From Spirometra erinaceieuropaei (lineage: Eukaryota > Platyhelminthes > Cestoda > Diphyllobothriidea > Diphyllobothriidae), in assembly GCA_902702965.1 (NCBI GenBank), contig CACRXP010000643.1:43341-107340 (forward strand): a stretch of DNA of 64,000 nt, given 5' to 3'. Both the position numbers and the translations under genes were made by a program. Positions 58,073 to 64,000 of the stretch are shown here, in pieces. The stretch's first letter is position 1, and each line of letters begins with the position of its first letter. A model generated the notes under the pieces. That model saw nothing but the letters and a program-made list of their open reading frames with translations. It did not search any database and was not told the DNA's origin.

Positions 58073-61000
58073 CGATCGATTAATAATTATAAGCTAGGCT
58101 GAATTAGCCGAGTTACGGCGTTTGTGAGCGAATACTTTGGTCACATGTGTCGAACACATAGTGGCACAGCTGGGGTTACTAAAACACTGCCGTCCTCGGT
58201 TTAAAATTTTTCCCCACCCTTGTCGTCTGTAATTAAATGAAATTAGATTAGCATTACGAAAGCATAGTCCAAGTTGTTAGTTCAGGCTTTGCTTGAAAAT
58301 GCTTCGTGATTCTGTTTGTATAGGAAACCGCTACGACAGCTGAAGCATTTGGTTCAGTGTGAGTAAATAAATGTGTGAGTTTTCATAGAATGAAATAAAG
58401 GTCACATATATCTCATTTCTCACCTCGCTGTTCGAAGTTTTCTTTACTGCTCCAGTTTTCACTAAACACAAAGCGGAATGTGTTATGTAAAATGTAAAAA
58501 TTTGGTTTATCAAACAAAGTTATCTACTACAATCCTGCATTTTTTCTAAGTATGTATATGTATTTCTAACTTACGCAACCTGACCCTTCGTTATAAATGC
58601 AAAGTTAGTAGCATTGACTTAAAACTTCATCGCCTGTCTGGACCAAAAATTAATCAAGCTCTTTGCCTGCATTTTCTGTGTTTGATTATCGCTATCCCCT
58701 GTCCCACCGTCCCATGGTAGCGTCTACAAGCGGTAACACCAGAGGCCGAAAAAATCGTTTGTTTGAAAAAGATACAGTGCTATAAGAAATAGAAGGTAGT
58801 GGTATGCATGCCTTTTTAAAAAGAGTACATATTTCCTACCGACAAAATGATGTTTAAAATAAATTGTGTGCATTCAGGCTGTCTTTGGAGACGCCAAACA
58901 GTTTTCCACGCCTAGTTTGCCCAAGTTTTTATGTTTAGACGGGTAATTTAATCAGTCATAGTCTACTGCTATAGTGATGCAGAGAGGAAATTGCTGGAAT
59001 ACCTTGAGTTTTTTGAGTTTTGTTCCCCAGTTACCTCGCTTGACAGTCCGATGATTAATCGCCTGAGGATGTCGCTTGGGGAAGTGTTCATTCCCTTAAT
59101 GAAAATGTATTTTATACTATATTTTCCTATAAACGTGGTGAAAATGAACAATTTTATGAACTGTTAATTTGCTTTTAATTGACTTATTTGTCAGCAGAGG
59201 AATTTAGCTAGTGGAAGAGCCAACTTACCAGGTGGAAATGTGGGCAGAATATTGGTTCTTTTACCCCAGTTTCATTTGAGACTTATGCAATGCCAAGGCC
59301 ACAAGACGCTATACTGCTGGTCTTGTGGACACAGTAACGCGTCTAGGTTGCCCACTCTATGCTATGTAGCCGCAGTAATAAATCAGTAGAAACTGAACTA
59401 AGACCTGCCCGCTGATCTAACGATTATTAGATCGTCTCTTCTGATTATAATCCCTTTCTGTGCATTAAACCCCAGGATTTTAATTATGAATATGCTCGAA
59501 CGACTAAAGTAGCCAGCTGGTTGTATGTCCATGAGGTTCGAAGTCCTTTTGTCCGGATGATGTAGAGAATTAAGTGTTCTATTCTGAAAAGTTAACTGAA
59601 TCATTTCACAAAAGCAGCAAGGTGTAAATTTTGATCGAAGGCAAAAAGTAAGAATACCACCATGATACGGCAAACAAAAAATAATTCCTTAAAAATATTT
59701 AATACTACTTTTTCCGAAGCAGTGCAGTGATGAAGAATTTTAATGAAAATAACCTACTCCGTTGGGCAGATTTTTAAAAAATCCCAATTTAATTGTGTAT
59801 TAATGCGGCACGCTGGAATTAAAAAGCACCCTATAAATTCTGCAATCTCAGAAAATAGGTTACTATATGCTTATGGATAGCACTGGCGCAAGGCTGTTCA
59901 AAGACCATAGGAATCCACAGGACGGTTTACTTTTAAAAATACACAAATCGCCTGCCCAAACGAAAGCAAATTAGTTTATTCTTTTACCACTAAGTTAGGC
60001 AAAACGCAAGATTTTGCCAACAAATGCAAGCTTAATTTGCTTGAAGAAACGCAGCGATTGCAAAACAGCAAAAAGAATAACAACTGATGAACAATGTCCG
60101 TAATGACGTGCCATACTTGCCAGTAAATGCGAGATCCCCTAACTTCTTGCTGCTGTAGTCATTTTAAAAGACGAATTCAATTTCCAAAAATTTAAGAGAG
60201 TTATACCGTCTGAGTGGTGATGGAGGCTTTCTGTTGGCCACTGACGGGAGATGGTGAACTAAGTTATTCAGAAACGTATATAAATGCTTCATCATTGTAA
60301 TCTTCGGAAGACTGTGCTGGGAAGCTCAACTAAAGTAACTTAAAAAATAGCAACCTGTGGACCTATCAAACATAAACGTTCAAAATTCGGACATCGAAAT
60401 ATGAAGTCTCAACGGAAAGTAGTAGGGAATGCCCCGCAGTACTTCTGGGTCAATTACTTTTTTCAATTACGCGTGTCTCTGGGTATTGCAAGCGGCGAAC
60501 TAAGTAAATGACTACAGAACTTTCCTAAAGAACGATTGCCTCGCGGAGGTCTTTTTATTCAGGCGAGACTGTGTTAGGTAGAAAAAACTCCCTTATTATG
60601 CAATCTACTACGGTCCAGTGGTTTTGATATTCCCTTTGGGGATGTCGGCTTCCGTTAAATTGTCGGTTTGAATTGTAGACAGGCCTACCACCCACACACA
60701 CGTCGCTATTCTAATTACACCACTTAATGCAAACCCGTAAACACTCGTTTTTTCCTCGCGGCACGACGAATTAGACGAACATCCATTGAGGAGAAAATAA
60801 TTTATACCACAATGACAACAACAACAAAATTCGAATCTGGGGTTTTTCGCCTGCATCGTCCCAGTGGGTTTAATTCTCATGGTAGTAATCGCGGTAAAGC
60901 ATTCGCTTGATTCATGGGATGAATGCGTTCGTTTTCTGAGAACAAACTGGTTTCAAGCGTGTCTAATTAGTCGAAAGGCAGACGTCATCCATCCACTACT

Positions 61001-62160
61001 GTCTAAATTTATTCTCGTTTTTAATCCAAATTTTGTTGTCGCTTTCAATTTCAAGTGTTGCGATGATGCATTCCTTGCTGAGCAGAGTACCAGCTCGTCC
61101 ATAAAATCAGAGAGATGTCATTCTTCATCCATCGTCAGGCTCTCGGTTCCCTAGATCACATTAAGGTTGATGGCATATTCATACTCTTTTTCCTCGAGTC
61201 ATGAGAGTACGAAAATGAGACTTTCCTACATCTTTCGGGACGATTTTTTAATTCTTAGCCCCTTTGGCCCACAGTTGCAGCTACACTGCGTGCTTTTGTG
61301 ATTGTGGGTGTGTGTGCTTTGGTTCACACCATTCAGACTCAAACTTAGGAGGTTCAGAGTTTCCGAAATGCTTTCGGGAGATCGGTTGGGGTCACCGTTT
61401 ATCATCCTGACGAGATTTTAAAAAATATCCCTCTCAGGACCAGACTGACAGGCAATTTCAGTTGGCATGAGTATACGTGAGTGAGGCTTTCCTCGGAACG
61501 CATAAAATTTCTGCATGATCTAACAGATATTTTGGGCCTTGGCCAATTGATTCACATAGGTTTAAGAAATTCTGCAACCTAGTGTAGCTAATTTAATGAG
61601 CTTAGAAAGTCGGATGACTTAATTAATCGTTCATAAAAGGTTTTTCAAAGATCCTTCATCATGAAATTGGGATGAGTTGCTAGTTCGAAATCAAAAGTAG
61701 GCGTTTCCCTTAAGTCCTCTCAATTCGCATTTCCCTCTCATTAAATCTAAACTATCAGTTCCTTTGGGTGTCTTTTTCATGTTAAAATTAAAGATAAGGA
61801 TTCCTTCAATTTTACTTCTTTTTATAGTTAACAGAAGAGAAAAAACGCAGCTTTGTCACCAACTGCTTTACATTTATCTCCAAAGCCATGAAATATATCT
61901 AGCTTTTTTCAATGATCTCTGCAGACAGGAAACGATCTATGCTCTTCATTCTTTTTCGGCCTGTCTCAGTAGTTTTGCCTACGTGTTTGCAATGACTGAA
62001 ATAACGACCCTAGCCTCAAAACGCTTCACAATTTAAACATTATTCACATCTGAGACCAACTGCCCCACCCCAAACAGTAAAACGAAGAGGTTTTACAGTC
62101 CGACAGTTCCTTCTTTGAAATTACTGCAAACTTTACAATGATCCCTCTAACTGCATAGGT
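58073..62160. other. 4.1 kb without a recognised gene or repeat
   Basis: AT-rich sequence with small frames only (60-96 codons). I see no domain, tRNA, or member of the window's repeat families. Short exons of an intron-rich gene cannot be excluded by eye. Confidence 0.4.
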
Positions 62161-62430
62161 CAGACCGAAAGCGCCCTGCGCTCACGCAGACACGAATATA
62201 AGCAGACGGTACGACGGAGCCACAAATAATCGCAAGTGGCTGCCCGCATCTTCGAAACGGATCATGAGTTTAACGTCGCAGTCGCCGAAATAATCGCCCA
62301 CGCCGGAAGAGAATCGAGTCCAACATTTACCAAGGTCTGGACATCGAATGGGAACCCAGCCAGTCAATAAATCGATCTGGCGCAGGCATACGGAGCCCTG
62401 CGCGGCCACCTCCAGACCTGTGTCACTTAT
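62161..62430 (+). pseudogene. Penelope-like element C-terminal (GIY-YIG-region) fragment, second lineage
   Basis: The plus frame reads LRSRRHEYKQTVRR, a TAA at 62227, then SQVAARIFETDHEFN, AEIIAHAG, a decayed segment, a second TAA, and IDLAQAYGALRGHL to a TGA at 62428. The order (KxxVRRxxxxSxVAxHxxExxHxFN, then a conserved tail ending IDL..YxxLR) is that of the region after GIY-YIG in flatworm PLEs. It differs in sequence from the PLE at 36.6-37.6 kb, so it represents another lineage. The RT and the GIY-YIG motifs themselves are absent. Confidence 0.5.
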
Positions 62431-62644
62431 CGCTGATTGGACAAGTACACCCCATGACTGCCGCTGGTTCTGTTGCCGCTGTCCTCTCTGACAATGAACT
62501 CCTGCAGGAGTCCGAAGGCTGAGAAGAACGAACAAACTGTCCCAGTGCTCGACTGGAACTCAAGCATTCCCCTCAAGTCAGGAAAAATCACGCTGTCCAC
62601 CTCTTTCTTACTTGCATAGGCACATCGGCGCTTGCGTAACCATA
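62431..62644. other. No gene recognised
   Basis: Nothing supportable between a PLE fragment and a SINE. Confidence 0.35.
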
Positions 62645-62900
62645 CATTTTCTGTTGTGGAAATGACGTTCAATGGTTAGGTTGCGAGATAAACTGGTCGC
62701 GCTGCACTTTGAGGTTCAATCCAGAGCCCTTACAAGCGGTCACACAGCGGCCAGTGCGGGAAGATGTACCGACCTAGACAACGGAGACTGCAGTGCTCAT
62801 TTTCGCCTAATTAGCCGTCGTTAGCCAAAAGTACCCTGCCCCAGGTTTAGGGAACTTGGAATCTGAATTCGGTTCCTCTGGCCATTGGACTTTCTACAAT
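62645..62900. mobile_element. Composite SINE, head to head
   Basis: A plus tRNA-like segment (CAATGGTTAGGTTGCGAG, then B-box-like GAGGTTCAATCC at about 62710) is followed by a minus SINE 3' module (about 62785-62900). Same architecture as 16597-16800. Confidence 0.55.
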
Positions 62901-63169
62901 TGACTCACGGACCTGATGTCATGTTAGTTTGCCATACCAGTCTCCCCTATCTTTTTCGGTACTTCCTTCCTGGCTGCAATTTTTATTGCTGAGGGATTTC
63001 CTATCCTACGTCGGGCCTCCGCATAGACTGTAATCTTCCCAACAATTACGATATTTATTACTTATATCAAACTCGTAGAAGAGAGAAAAACCATACAGCT
63101 GATGGTGACAGTTCCCGGTTACTGGCTACATGACATTCACCTTAGTCTGCTTCACCTAAAAAGTACTTC

Positions 63170-63245
63170 ACAATAGATGACTTAACTCACGAAACATTAA
63201 GTAAAATTTTGAAATGTGCTTCCGGTTAGAAAGATTACCTTTTTG
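63170..63245 (+). mobile_element. Palindromic element, terminal fragment (copy 13)
   Basis: Only the left terminus can be followed: TGACTTAACTCACGAAACAT to AGAAAGATTACC and GGGCTTGCAA. Confidence 0.5.
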
Positions 63246-64000
63246 GGCTTGCAACATTGCTCGACATGCAAATTTTATCCATACTGGCTTTTGGATTAAA
63301 GTCTGTCGGATCACCCAGGAAATATATACTCTCCACAAATGGCTGCTTAGGGGCATGGATTCTTTTTTCTATTCATTGCCCACGTCGTGTCGATTCGGAC
63401 ACTTTTTTACAGAAATCGTGCAAAAAAACATTCCTGTCCATACCTCATCTGTGGCAAGCAACCTCTTCTGTAAGTCATATGCCTGAAGAAATCGTATCTT
63501 TCCGGATTAATATATTATAAATGGAACATTTTGGGACCATGAAATGTTTCTTCGTTGTCTCTGGAGTACACAATGTAACTGATATCTGCTGTAAGGTTTA
63601 TAAGTATAAGGTGTTATCGTACTAACAGCTTTAGGGGTCGCATGATTTTCCTTAAGGGACAGAGTGTACAACGTGTAACTCGAAAACCTCAAGCGCACAT
63701 GCGACAGCAGGAAAATATTAGTATTAATCTGGAACTCATATATGATATTTTAAGAACGGGTTATTAATTTAAAACTTATATGAGAGAGGATGTGTTCAAA
63801 TATAATTTAAATCAAGCACAATGAAATTTGCAACGACATTCAAGAAAGCATGTACACAACTTGAGAAGCTATTTCTTGAAGTATGCTGTTTGTAAGCAGC
63901 CTGGAAGAAACGCGTTCAAAATCTAGAAATCTGGCATGATTTAATTTTTTTAGAATCTTTATTCATGTCAATCAGCATTGCAACCCTAACCGCATGCTAC
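63246..64000. other. No gene recognised
   Basis: AT-rich end of the window with overlapping 87-90 codon frames lacking motifs. Confidence 0.4.

Noticed and set aside
1..64000. CRISPR array, bacterial operon or phage-like system
   Set aside because: No regularly spaced short repeats with unique spacers, no ribosome-binding-site-spaced gene clusters and no long open frames. The sequence is eukaryotic repeat DNA.

Overview
This is eukaryotic, gene-poor, repeat-dominated DNA, most likely from a parasitic flatworm. A tapeworm of the Spirometra/Dibothriocephalus type is my best guess, by inference. The clues are Penelope-like elements (PLEs) with GIY-YIG domains and hammerhead ribozymes, a CR1-like LINE, tRNA-derived SINEs, and decayed (CCCTAA)-type arrays. 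I found no intact protein-coding gene, no functional tRNA or rRNA gene, no CRISPR array and no bacterial operon. Nearly every open frame over 60 codons is a chance frame or lies inside a repeat.

Layout. About 1.4-25.2 kb is dominated by a roughly 1-kb palindromic element with arms near 390 bp around a unique core. It is interleaved with SINEs, the first telomere-like array (4.5-5.1 kb), foldback repeats (5.1-5.9 kb), PLE tails (6.1-6.6 kb), a dispersed 'B' repeat, an imperfect tandem duplication (8.3-11.8 kb) and a broken unidentified coding remnant (15.4-15.9 kb). A 250-bp-arm hairpin lies at 25.7-26.3 kb. A 3.5-3.7 kb segment is tandemly duplicated at 28.3-35.5 kb. Each unit carries a 124-bp-arm hairpin, a B repeat and SINEs, and the second unit also has a 430-bp-arm inverted duplication. 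A dead PLE on the minus strand (36.2-37.8 kb) has two hammerhead motifs downstream of its GIY-YIG region. From 38 to 64 kb the sequence is more AT-rich, with older palindromic copies, a second telomere-like array (45.5 kb), a CR1-like LINE fragment (54.9-55.9 kb), a second PLE C-terminal fragment (62.2 kb) and long stretches with nothing recognisable.

Most notable signals. (1) The 3' part of the SINE family matches a hammerhead ribozyme layout: paired stem I, CTGACGA, stem II, GAAA, and a self-complementary stem III. This resembles the ribozyme-bearing Sm-alpha SINEs of schistosomes. (2) The high-copy palindromic element family has an asymmetric core and a conserved 12-bp palindrome in each arm. 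(3) A duplicated long hairpin shows a compensatory base change between its two copies. Nothing here works together as a pathway. The window is a record of retroelement and foldback-element activity.
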